The notes beneath the pieces were generated by a model. It did no database searches, was not told where the DNA came from, and saw nothing but the letters and a program-made list of their open reading frames with translations. The position numbers and the translations under genes are program-made. A stretch of 7,679 nucleotides of DNA from Bacteroidales bacterium (GTDB lineage Bacteria > Bacteroidota > Bacteroidia > Bacteroidales > UBA932), in assembly GCA_018433265.1 (NCBI GenBank), contig JAHDRO010000021.1, positions 1-7,679 of the forward strand, in the 5' to 3' direction. How positions within the stretch are numbered: the stretch's first letter is position 1; each line of letters starts with the position of its first letter. Positions 1-6,729 of this stretch are shown here, in pieces.

Positions 1-1
1 T

Positions 2-2077
2 CTCGGCGGAATTGCTATTATAAATCAACTGGTTTTTATCCGTGAATTTTTAAGTGTGCTTGATGGCAATGAGCTTGTCATGGGATTAGTTATGTCCTGT
101 TGGATGATACTAACCGGTTTTGGAGCATATTTAGGAAAAAATTTTAAAATTTCAGGATTCACATTAGAGAAGGGACTTAACCGATTAGCCCTTCTCTCTT
201 TCATGCCTTTCTTCCTGATAGCTGCCTTATACTGGTTAAAAAAAATACTGTTCCCTCCCGGGACTATAGCTGGGCTTGGCATATCAATTTCAGGTATTTT
301 TCTTCTTCTATTTCCGGTTTGTTTCCTTTCCGGATATCTTTTTACACAATTCTCAACCTGCTATTCTCTCTCCAACAATGACAACAGAATATCTAATGCA
401 TACAGATATGAATCATTAGGAAGTCTTATCGGCGGTTTGATTTTTTCGTTTTTCTTCGGGTATTTTTTTAACTCTTTTGAAGTCTTTGGACTTACTACAG
501 GAATAGTATTAATACTGAGGGCATGGGTTTGTAATAAATCTATTGAAAAATATTTATTTACAGGTGTTGGGATTATTCTGCCATTATTAGTTTTTGCGTT
601 TAATCCTGATATTCACATAAAAAAATTGTTTTATCCCGGTCAGGAAATCATCCGCGACAAAAGTACACGTTATGGTACTTTGACTGTAACACAGCAACAT
701 GGACAGCTTAACTTCTATGAAAACAATTCACTGCAATTTTATACTGATAATATTATTCAAAGCGAAGAGGCTGTCCATTATGCAATGGTTCAGCACAAGC
801 AGCCAAAACAGATACTATTGATTTCCGGAGGGATCTCAGGCATGATTCAAGAGATTGAAAAATACAAAGTAGAGAAGATTACCTATCTTGAACATAACCC
901 TGAAATTTTCAATGAATGGAAAAATCTTATACATATGACTGATTTTAAAAACGTCGAATTTTTAAAATCAGATATAAGAACCTTCCTTCTCAGATCAAAA
1001 TCCATATACGATGTAATTCTGCTCAATTTGCCACCCCCTAATACTTTAGGATATAATCGCTTTTATACCGAAGAATTTTTCAGTATCTTAAAGAAGCATT
1101 GCAATCATCAGAGCATTGTTTGTACAAGCCTCCCCTCAACCGGCAACTATGCGGAAGCCAATGCGCTGGCAGTGAATGCATCTCTCTTTAAAACTCTAAA
1201 TTCTCATTTTTTACACCAATTAATATTGCCTGGTGAAAAAAATTACTTTTTGGTTTCTGACGATTCTCTTTCTTGGAATATCACAGAACTGATATCTAAA
1301 AAAGGAATTATAACAAACTACGTAAATTCAGATTACATCGATGACAAACTTATGAAAGAAAGAGGAGAATCGCTTATTTCACAATTTGACCAAAAAGTAA
1401 AAATAAATCACGATTTTCAGCCTTATATGTTTTTACGACAAATAAATCACTGGTTTAATTACGTAGGAGGAAATTATTTTTTAATAATTGCCATTCCTGC
1501 CCTTATGTTTTTACTGTGCCTCTTCTGGCTCAATCCGGTTACTACTGGATTATATATTGGAGGTTTTACCTCAGCCTCTCTCGAAGTAGCATTGATGCTT
1601 ATATATCAAATATATTTTGGGAGTCTGTATATTGCTTCGGCTTTGTTTTTTTCTTTGTTCATGGGAGGTTTGGTTGTAGGAAGCAGATGGAAATTTGGAA
1701 ACAAAAATGAATTTTCCATGAGACAGTACTCAATGTTACAATTTGCACTGGCTTTATTTTCAATATTATTACCTGGTTTTGTTTTGTTGGCAGGTAAAAT
1801 AACATTTCTTACCCTTCTTCAGCAGTTTATGTTCTTTATTCCCGTCTTCATCCTTGCCTTCGTAATTGGTTATGAATTTCATCTCGCATCACGACTTCAG
1901 CCCTATGGATACAGCCAGATTTCAGGAATAAATTACAGTTCAGATCTTTTGGGTTCAGCTTTTGGTGCTTTTATCACAGCTGTTTTGCTGCTTCCGGTTT
2001 GCGGTTTAGCAATTACCTGTCTGGTAGTTGCCGGATTGAATCTTTACAGTGGATTGCGAGTTGTTTTAACAAAATAA
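2..2077 (+). CDS. Membrane protein with spermidine-synthase-like domain, 5' partial
   Basis: The reading frame is open from the left edge (first full codon at 2) to TAA at 2075-2077, giving 691 visible residues; the true start lies outside. The GTG at 56 is not the start, because the 18 residues before it continue the family's first membrane segment. About seven hydrophobic segments come first (up to about nt 600). A soluble Rossmann-like domain follows (about nt 650-1410), then six or seven more hydrophobic segments (1470-2060). The soluble part resembles aminopropyltransferases: YGTLTVTQ near 671, EEAVHYAMVQH near 764, and NRFYTEEFF near 1055. Key acidic residues look lost: LNLPPP (1022-1039) stands where active relatives have DLPDP, and EHNP where they have ELDP. 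The protein is therefore probably not a true spermidine synthase; its substrate is unknown. It lies 7 bases before amrS and is probably co-transcribed with it. Confidence 0.85.
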   Translation, partial: LGGIAIINQLVFIREFLSVLDGNELVMGLVMSCWMILTGFGAYLGKNFKISGFTLEKGLNRLALLSFMPFFLIAALYWLKKILFPPGTIAGLGISISGIFLLLFPVCFLSGYLFTQFSTCYSLSNNDNRISNAYRYESLGSLIGGLIFSFFFGYFFNSFEVFGLTTGIVLILRAWVCNKSIEKYLFTGVGIILPLLVFAFNPDIHIKKLFYPGQEIIRDKSTRYGTLTVTQQHGQLNFYENNSLQFYTDNIIQSEEAVHYAMVQHKQPKQILLISGGISGMIQEIEKYKVEKITYLEHNPEIFNEWKNLIHMTDFKNVEFLKSDIRTFLLRSKSIYDVILLNLPPPNTLGYNRFYTEEFFSILKKHCNHQSIVCTSLPSTGNYAEANALAVNASLFKTLNSHFLHQLILPGEKNYFLVSDDSLSWNITELISKKGIITNYVNSDYIDDKLMKERGESLISQFDQKVKINHDFQPYMFLRQINHWFNYVGGNYFLIIAIPALMFLLCLFWLNPVTTGLYIGGFTSASLEVALMLIYQIYFGSLYIASALFFSLFMGGLVVGSRWKFGNKNEFSMRQYSMLQFALALFSILLPGFVLLAGKITFLTLLQQFMFFIPVFILAFVIGYEFHLASRLQPYGYSQISGINYSSDLLGSAFGAFITAVLLLPVCGLAITCLVVAGLNLYSGLRVVLTK

Positions 2078-2084
2078 ATTGAAT

Positions 2085-3209
2085 ATGGATAAACGACAAT
2101 TTATTAAAACATTATTCTGTGGAGCAGGGATTGCTTGTTTATATAAACCACTATCTGCAATTTCCGAAAGTGGTATAGTAGTCCCTCCTGAAGTTGGAAA
2201 AAAGTGGACAAGGGAAGCCCAATTTTATACAGTCACTCCAAAAGGCATACGTTGCCTGTTATGCCCCAACGAATGTAATATCAAAGAAGGCGAATTGGGA
2301 AATTGCCGTGCACGGCTTAGCAAAAATGGAAAATTATATTCTATTTCTTATGGTAATCCCTGCGCCGTCCATATTGACCCCATTGAAAAGAAACCTCTTT
2401 TTCATTTTTACCCTGGCACAAATGCATTTTCAATAGCTACTGCAGGTTGTAATTTAGCTTGCTTGTACTGTCAAAATTGGTCTATTTCACAAAAAAGTCC
2501 CCGTGACACACAAAATACCGATTTACTACCTGACAGATTGATTAGTTACTGCAAACAAAATGGCTGTAAATCGATAGCATATACCTATTCTGAACCAGTT
2601 ACTTTTTATGAATATGTATATGATTCGGCAACACTTGCCAGGCAAGAAGAAATCAAAAATGTATTTATCAGCTCAGGTTTTATCAATAGTGCTCCCCTTG
2701 CAAAACTCTGTAAAGTCATCGATTCTGCCAACATCGATCTTAAATCATTCAGCGATGATATATATATGAGACTTTGTGCCGGCAAACTTCAACCTATTCT
2801 CAACTCACTTACTATGTTAAAAAAAGAGGGAGTTTGGCTTGAAATAACTAATCTGGTTGTTCCATCCTGGACTGACAACATGGACATGATTAAACGAATG
2901 TGTAACTGGTTGCTTCAAAACGGATTTGAAACTACACCTCTTCATTTTAGTCGCTTTATACCTACATACAAGCTGTCACAACTGCCTCCAACTCCGGTAA
3001 ATACTCTGAAAAGTGCCAGAGAAATAGCTTTAAAAGAGGGTTTAAAATATGTATATATAGGCAATGTACCTGGTCTTGAGATGGAAAACACCCTATGTCC
3101 ACGATGTCATGCAATAATTATTGAGCGGCAGGGATTCCGCGTCGTGCAAAATTATGTTGTAGGAGGAAAATGTGTATTTTGCGGAGAAAAAATTGACGGA
3201 GTCTGGTAA
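2085..3209 (+). CDS. amrS: AmmeMemoRadiSam system radical SAM enzyme with Tat-like leader
   Basis: This is a 374-residue radical SAM protein of the AmrS (PflA-related) family; the reaction it catalyses is not established. Residues 57-76 hold the family's N-terminal Cys motif (C57, C60, C64, C74, then RAR). The iron-sulfur motif CX3CX2C is C122, C126, C129, followed by QNW. The C-terminal Cys pairs C338/C341 and C363/C366 form a zinc-ribbon-like end that finishes in GVW, as is usual. ATG at 2085 is preferred over the in-frame TTG at 2079, because the protein then begins MDKRQFIKTLF, a twin-arginine-like signal with KR in place of RR. A short hydrophobic stretch and LSA, a possible cleavage site near residue 25, follow. 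Export is inferred, not shown. The family's usual partners, AMMECR1 and Memo, are not in view and may lie upstream. The last codons overlap a hairpin terminator for the opposite strand. Confidence 0.9.
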   Translation: MDKRQFIKTLFCGAGIACLYKPLSAISESGIVVPPEVGKKWTREAQFYTVTPKGIRCLLCPNECNIKEGELGNCRARLSKNGKLYSISYGNPCAVHIDPIEKKPLFHFYPGTNAFSIATAGCNLACLYCQNWSISQKSPRDTQNTDLLPDRLISYCKQNGCKSIAYTYSEPVTFYEYVYDSATLARQEEIKNVFISSGFINSAPLAKLCKVIDSANIDLKSFSDDIYMRLCAGKLQPILNSLTMLKKEGVWLEITNLVVPSWTDNMDMIKRMCNWLLQNGFETTPLHFSRFIPTYKLSQLPPTPVNTLKSAREIALKEGLKYVYIGNVPGLEMENTLCPRCHAIIIERQGFRVVQNYVVGGKCVFCGEKIDGVW

Positions 3210-3230
3210 ACTATACACCAAACTCCGTCA
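3185..3230 (-). terminator. Intrinsic terminator of the rplS-tRNA unit, inside the amrS 3' end
   Basis: TGACGGAGT (3194-3202) pairs perfectly with ACTCCGTCA (3222-3230). After one mismatch, TGG/CCA extends the stem, leaving an 11-base loop (3207-3217) that contains the amrS stop codon. Read on the minus strand, the hairpin is followed at once by AATTTTTTCT (3193-3184). This is a classic intrinsic terminator for transcripts coming from rplS and the tRNA. On the plus strand the hairpin is not followed by a T tract, although it could still protect the amrS mRNA end. Confidence 0.8.
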
Positions 3231-3237
3231 GATTAAG

Positions 3238-3311
3238 TGACCCCGACAGGATTCAAACCTGTAACCGTCTGATCCGTAGTCAGATACTCTATTCAGTTGA
3301 GCTACGGGGCC
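3238..3311 (-). tRNA. tRNA-Arg (anticodon ACG)
   Basis: The 74-base minus-strand sequence folds as a full cloverleaf. The acceptor stem is GGCCCCG/CGGGGTC (one G-T pair), the D stem GCTC/GAGT, and the anticodon stem TCTGA/TCAGA with loop CTACGGA, giving anticodon ACG. The T stem is ACAGG/CCTGT. The discriminator base is A, and CCA is not encoded (CTT follows). A34 would be converted to inosine by TadA so that CGU, CGC and CGA can be read. The D loop has GA where GG is usual, and the T loop has T at position 56 where C is usual; these two changes restore pairing with each other. The 5' end is 9 bases after the rplS stop with no promoter visible, so it is probably cut from the rplS transcript. 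Confidence 0.95.
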
Positions 3312-3320
3312 TAAAAAATT

Positions 3321-3695
3321 TCAGGATTCAAGGTCCTTAGTAATATTGCGTTTTTTCTCTCTGATACGCGCTTTTTTACCTGTAAGCTCACGCAGGTAGA
3401 AAATCCTTGCTCTACGTACCTTGCCATATTTATTGACCTCGATAGAATCAATAAATGGAGAATTAAGAGGGAATATTCTCTCAACACCGACTCCGTTTGA
3501 GATCTTCCTGACTGTAAAAGTCTGTGTTGAACCTGTACCCTTTCTCTGTATCACTACTCCGCGATATTTCTGGAGACGTTCTTTATTCTCCTCTTTAATT
3601 TTATAGGTAACTGTTATTGTGTCACCTGCCTTGAAAGAGGGAAATTCTTTTGCTTCTTTAGCAAATGCCTGCTCAGCAACTTTAATTAAATCCAT
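3321..3695 (-). CDS. rplS: 50S ribosomal protein L19 (bL19)
   Basis: This 124-residue protein matches bL19 along its whole length. FKAGDTITVTYKI lies near residues 21-33, the core YRGVVIQRKGTGSTQTFTVRKIS near 44-66, GVGVERIFPLNSP near 68-80, and the basic stretch KYGKVRRARIFYLREL near 89-104. A lysine/arginine-rich C-terminal tail follows. bL19 sits at the 30S-50S interface of the ribosome. The length is normal for the family. The start codon at 3693-3695 is preceded by purine-rich GAAGAA and by a small hairpin. The gene has its own promoter after anmK and is followed by a tRNA gene. The usual rpsP-rimM-trmD partners of other phyla are absent here. Confidence 0.97.
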   Translation of the reverse strand: MDLIKVAEQAFAKEAKEFPSFKAGDTITVTYKIKEENKERLQKYRGVVIQRKGTGSTQTFTVRKISNGVGVERIFPLNSPFIDSIEVNKYGKVRRARIFYLRELTGKKARIREKKRNITKDLES

Positions 3696-3701
3696 TTCTT
3701 C

Positions 3702-3722
3702 AATGTGTTGTTACGCAACATT
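3702..3722 (-). promoter_or_regulatory. Hairpin in the rplS leader, candidate control element
   Basis: On the minus strand, AATGTTG (3722-3716) can pair with CAACACATT (3710-3702) around the loop CGTAA, with a two-base bulge. Its core, TGTTG/CAACA, is a perfect 5-bp pair. The hairpin ends six bases before the rplS start codon, next to GAAGAA, so it could affect ribosome access. Ribosomal protein genes are often self-regulated through such leaders; that this one is regulated is only an inference. The stem is short and could be chance. Confidence 0.3.
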
Positions 3723-3768
3723 ACAGACTAATTTGTTCTTGTAAGCGGTTGCTATAAAATTTGGAGTG

Positions 3769-3798
3769 CAAATGTATGAATTATTTCGAACTTCGCAA
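3769..3798 (-). promoter_or_regulatory. Bacteroidota-type promoter of rplS
   Basis: On the minus strand a perfect -7 box TACATTTG (consensus TAnnTTTG) lies at 3776-3769. A -33 TTG at 3798-3796 is separated from it by 19 bases, the spacing known for the primary sigma factor of Bacteroidota. Transcription should start near 3762, giving a leader of about 65 bases. The -33 box begins two bases beyond the anmK stop codon, so rplS can be transcribed apart from the upstream chaperone genes. Confidence 0.75.
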
Positions 3799-3800
3799 AA

Positions 3801-4859
3801 TTATATATGCTTTACAGCCTTATATAGTGCACCACCAACAGAATCACTGACAGCTCCTGTAACAGAAGAAAGACAATTTGGGATGTCATAAACATAAAGT
3901 GCTCCTAAAAATGCAAAAATCAGAGCTTCCTTAAAATTAACAGTCAACGGATCAGGAACAACATATTCACAATGAGGCGCAAGAGCTCTCATACGTTCAA
4001 CCAAATACTTGTTAAATGCGCCTCCTCCCGTTAAAAGCACTTTTCCACCTTTAATATGCCTTCCAGTCTGAAAGGCTACATGTTCACAAAAAGTTGCCAA
4101 AGCATCCTCTGTAGAAATTTTAAAACTGTCAATCAAAGGAAAAATCACATCTTCTACCCACTCTCTTCCCAAAGATTTTGGCCCTTTATGCTCATAAAAT
4201 TCCAACGAATTCAACTTATCTAAAAGCTGTCGGATTACCTTGCCGGAACGTGCCATGTTCCCATCCTTATCATATTCAAGTCCTATCTTTCTTGTATAAT
4301 AATTAAGCACATAGTTTACAGGAGATATATCATATGCTATTCTTGAATTTCCATCATCAAATGATATATTTGAAAAACCACCCAGATTAAGACAATATGA
4401 ATATTCAGGAAAAAGAGCTCTGTCACCAACCGGAACAAGTGGCGCTCCCTGTCCATACAAAGCAACATCTGTTGTCCTGAAATCACAAATAGTATCAATC
4501 CCTGATTCAGCAGCTATTGCAGCACCGGATCCTATCTGAGCGGTAAATCTTCTTGATGGTTGATGAAATATGGTATGTCCATGAGAAGCAATGTAATCGG
4601 GCTTTATATTATGACGATCAACAAATGACTTGACTGCTTTTCCTATAAATATCCCATAATCAGAATTAAAAAGAGCATATTCAAATGCAGACATATTTTG
4701 TGCATTGGCAAGTTTTTCCTTAATATCTGCAGGATATTCCTCTGATTCAGCGTTAAGTATATTATAAGACCATCTGTCATTATTACGGTCAAAACAAACA
4801 TGACAAATATCCAAACCGTCAAGTGACGTTCCAGACATCAGACCTATTATCTCTATCAT
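3801..4859 (-). CDS. anmK: Anhydro-N-acetylmuramic acid kinase
   Basis: This 352-residue sugar kinase phosphorylates and opens 1,6-anhydro-MurNAc to MurNAc-6-phosphate during peptidoglycan recycling in the cytoplasm. Family motifs are in order: MSGTSLDG (8-15), GHTIFHQP (94-101), DFRTTD (126-131), GQGAPLVP (136-143), NLGGFSN (159-165), LLTGGGAFN (275-283) and KEALIFAFLGAL (310-321), with the GGALY end near 342-346. The likely catalytic base is D177 in YDISPVN. Many proteobacterial AnmKs have DTGPGN at this place, so the motif is altered but keeps the Asp, Pro and Asn. The start at 4857-4859 is at the very front of the family's first strand. It follows dnaJ by 10 bases, with no promoter or clear Shine-Dalgarno in the gap, so it is probably translated from the grpE-dnaJ transcript. 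Confidence 0.93.
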   Translation of the reverse strand: MIEIIGLMSGTSLDGLDICHVCFDRNNDRWSYNILNAESEEYPADIKEKLANAQNMSAFEYALFNSDYGIFIGKAVKSFVDRHNIKPDYIASHGHTIFHQPSRRFTAQIGSGAAIAAESGIDTICDFRTTDVALYGQGAPLVPVGDRALFPEYSYCLNLGGFSNISFDDGNSRIAYDISPVNYVLNYYTRKIGLEYDKDGNMARSGKVIRQLLDKLNSLEFYEHKGPKSLGREWVEDVIFPLIDSFKISTEDALATFCEHVAFQTGRHIKGGKVLLTGGGAFNKYLVERMRALAPHCEYVVPDPLTVNFKEALIFAFLGALYVYDIPNCLSSVTGAVSDSVGGALYKAVKHI

Positions 4860-4869
4860 AAAAATCTAT

Positions 4870-6045
4870 TTATGAGAACATTTTCTTCAACCGTTCAAAG
4901 AGATTCCTGTCTTCCCTAGTAGGAGAAGGTTTGAAATTGTCAGAATACCGCATTTTCTCAAGAACTTCTCTTTCTTGTCTATCAATCTTTTTAGGGATCC
5001 AAACCTGAATAAATACAAGTAGATCGCCATAACCATAACCATTAACATCCGGCAAACCCTTAGACCTTAATCGAAGTATCTTGCCTGATTGAGTACCCGG
5101 TTCTACCTTTATTCTTAATTTCCCATCGACTGATGGCACCTCCACATCACAACCAAGAATAGCATCAGGAACAGAAATAAAAAGTGTATATATCAAATCG
5201 TTTCCGTCCCTCTGCAGTTCAGGATGACCCTCCTCCTCAATAACAACGAGCAGATCGCCATTCACACCACCATGTTTGGCAGCATTTCCCTTCCCCTGAA
5301 CTGTAAGCTGCATTCCTTGAGCTACACCGGCAGGAATTTTAAAAGAAATCTCCTCCATATCCTTCACAAGACCATCTCCTCCACATCTTGAACATGGTCT
5401 TACAATCTTTTTACCTTCACCATGACATGAAGGACAAACAGAAGATGTCTGCATGGTGCCGAGAAATGTCTGAGTAACTCTTGAAACCTGTCCCGTACCC
5501 CTGCATGTTTCGCAAGTATGTATATCGGCTTCAGAAACAGCACCTTTACCCTTGCATAATGGACATTCTACTTGCTTGTTTATTTTGACTGTTTTTTCAG
5601 TACCATGAGCAATTTCTTTAAGATCCAGTTTTACCCTGATCCTTATGTCGGAGCCTCTATTGGATCGCTTGGAACTACTACTTCTGCCAGAACTTCCGAA
5701 ACTGCTAAAGCCCCCGAAACCACTACTACCGAAATGTCCACCGAATATGTCCCCAAACTGGCTAAAAATGTCATCCATTGAAAAGCCACCACCACTAAAA
5801 CCACTGCTTCCTGCAGCCCCATTAATACCTGCATGACCAAATTGATCATAACGCGACCTTTTATCAGGATCGCTCAGGACATCATAGGCCTCAGCTGCTT
5901 CTTTAAATTTTTCCTCAGCATCTTTATCACCCGGGTTTCTGTCTGGATGATATTTAAGAGCAAGCTTTCTGTATGCCTTCTTAATCTCTTCTGCAGATGC
6001 CCCTTTGGAAACACCCAAAACCTCGTAATAATCTCTCTTTGCCAT
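4870..6045 (-). CDS. dnaJ: Chaperone protein DnaJ (Hsp40)
   Basis: This is a complete 391-residue type I DnaJ, the co-chaperone that delivers unfolded proteins to DnaK and stimulates its ATPase. The J domain (about 1-70) has HPD at 33-35. A Gly/Phe/Ser-rich linker follows (about 71-130), unusually rich in serine near 107-129. The zinc domain has all four CXXCXGXG repeats: 161-168, 178-185, 204-211 and 218-225. The C-terminal substrate-binding domains run from about 230 to 360, with typical [11 protein letters not shown] and [14 protein letters not shown] stretches. The gene lies 10 bases after grpE and 10 bases before anmK. dnaK is not in the window. Confidence 0.98.
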   Translation of the reverse strand: MAKRDYYEVLGVSKGASAEEIKKAYRKLALKYHPDRNPGDKDAEEKFKEAAEAYDVLSDPDKRSRYDQFGHAGINGAAGSSGFSGGGFSMDDIFSQFGDIFGGHFGSSGFGGFSSFGSSGRSSSSKRSNRGSDIRIRVKLDLKEIAHGTEKTVKINKQVECPLCKGKGAVSEADIHTCETCRGTGQVSRVTQTFLGTMQTSSVCPSCHGEGKKIVRPCSRCGGDGLVKDMEEISFKIPAGVAQGMQLTVQGKGNAAKHGGVNGDLLVVIEEEGHPELQRDGNDLIYTLFISVPDAILGCDVEVPSVDGKLRIKVEPGTQSGKILRLRSKGLPDVNGYGYGDLLVFIQVWIPKKIDRQEREVLEKMRYSDNFKPSPTREDRNLFERLKKMFS

Positions 6046-6055
6046 CTTAATTCAG

Positions 6056-6634
6056 TTAAACACCAATTACCACTTTGGCATATCTGATAACTTTGCCATT
6101 CAAAGTATAGCCCTGTTGGGCAACATCAATAATCTTATTTTTATGTTTTTTATCAGGAGCCGGCATTTGTGCTACTGCCTCATGAAAGTCGGTGTCCAGT
6201 TCTTTTCCCATCACTTCCATCCGTTTAAGCCCTTTGGATTCCAAATATGAGTACAGTTTATTGTAGATAAGCTCAGTGCCTTCAATGGCAGCCTTATGGT
6301 CACCCTCAATGTTTTTAAGCAAATCAATTGCATGCTCACAGTCATCAAGAATAGGAAGAATGCCTTTAATGATATCCTCTGAAGCGGTTTGAATTAGTTC
6401 CAGCTTCTCTCTTGCTGTTCTGCGTCTGTAGTTGTCAAATTCAGCAGCAAGTCTCAAATATCTGTCATTTAATTCTGCAATTTTTTCTTCCTTCTCATCC
6501 TTGACATCAGCTGATTCAGGTACAACTGAAACATTCTCTGCAACTTTATCTGCAGCCTCGTTCACGGGAACCTGCTGAGAAACAGTATCAGGATTTTCTT
6601 GACAATTTTCCTTTTTTTTATCTTTCATTACCAT
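6056..6634 (-). CDS. grpE: Nucleotide exchange factor GrpE
   Basis: GrpE releases ADP from DnaK. The protein has a charged, poorly conserved N-terminal tail and a long coiled coil (ELNDRYLRLAAEFDNYRRRT and onward). Its C-terminal beta domain carries the marks LDTDFHEAVAQMPAP and GYTLNGKVIRYAKVVIG. The frame is open back to a GTG at 6665-6667, but that codon overlaps the putative -12 promoter element and so cannot be in the mRNA if the element is used. I chose the ATG at 6632-6634 (192 residues), which has GGAAAG about ten bases upstream. The ATG at 6626-6628 (190 residues, MKDKKKENCQ) is about equally likely. dnaJ follows after 10 bases. Confidence 0.95.
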   Translation of the reverse strand: MVMKDKKKENCQENPDTVSQQVPVNEAADKVAENVSVVPESADVKDEKEEKIAELNDRYLRLAAEFDNYRRRTAREKLELIQTASEDIIKGILPILDDCEHAIDLLKNIEGDHKAAIEGTELIYNKLYSYLESKGLKRMEVMGKELDTDFHEAVAQMPAPDKKHKNKIIDVAQQGYTLNGKVIRYAKVVIGV

Positions 6635-6665
6635 AATAACTTTACTTTCCAACGCGAAGGTAGTC

Positions 6666-6681
6666 ACAAAATTTTTGCCAA
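6666..6681 (-). promoter_or_regulatory. Sigma-54-like -24/-12 promoter of grpE-dnaJ-anmK
   Basis: The minus strand reads TTGGCAAAAATTTTGT (6681-6666). Against the sigma-54 consensus TGGCAC-N5-TTGC, it has TGGCA at -24 and TTG at -12, with exactly the required spacing between the GG and the -12 G. The last base of the core is T instead of C. The predicted start is near 6654, about 20 bases before the chosen grpE ATG. No good TAnnTTTG box with a -33 partner is visible in this gap. The match is to a short AT-rich pattern, so it is a candidate only. Confidence 0.4.
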
Positions 6682-6691
6682 AGGAATGTTA

Positions 6692-6717
6692 TAAGACAAA
6701 ATGACATTTTTAGACAA
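6692..6717 (-). repeat. TGTC repeat cluster and palindrome upstream of grpE
   Basis: On the minus strand two copies of TTGTCT (6717-6712 and 6699-6694) are 18 bases apart. A third TGTC lies between them, within the perfect palindrome AAAATGTCATTTT (6710-6698, six-base arms). This sits about 40-60 bases upstream of the predicted grpE transcription start and just after the end of the Crp/Fnr gene. It may be an activator or repressor site. The arms are AT-rich, so a chance origin is possible, and as a weak hairpin without a following T tract it is not a convincing terminator. Confidence 0.35.
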
Positions 6718-6729
6718 CTTCCACTAACA

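Noticed and set aside
56..58. GTG start for the membrane protein
   Set aside because: The frame is open to the window edge, and the 18 residues before the GTG form part of the expected first membrane segment, so the gene is cut by the edge.
3312..3340. Terminator between rplS and the tRNA
   Set aside because: AGGA/TCCT followed by a T run is only a 4-bp stem; the 9-base gap and the strong hairpin beyond the tRNA favour co-transcription.
3421..3606. Plus-strand frame opposite rplS
   Set aside because: It is antisense to a clear ribosomal protein gene and has no recognisable content.
5572..5849. Several overlapping open frames on both strands over the middle of dnaJ
   Set aside because: They are by-products of the repetitive Gly/Ser/Phe-rich linker of dnaJ; none resembles a protein family.
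6635..6667. Longer GrpE beginning at GTG 6665-6667
   Set aside because: It overlaps the putative -12 element, and the added residues do not look like a GrpE tail; an ATG 33 or 39 bases later fits better.
6682..6712. TTCCTTTG as a TAnnTTTG-type promoter of grpE
   Set aside because: The first A is missing and no TTG lies at 19-21 bases upstream, so it is weaker than the -24/-12 reading.
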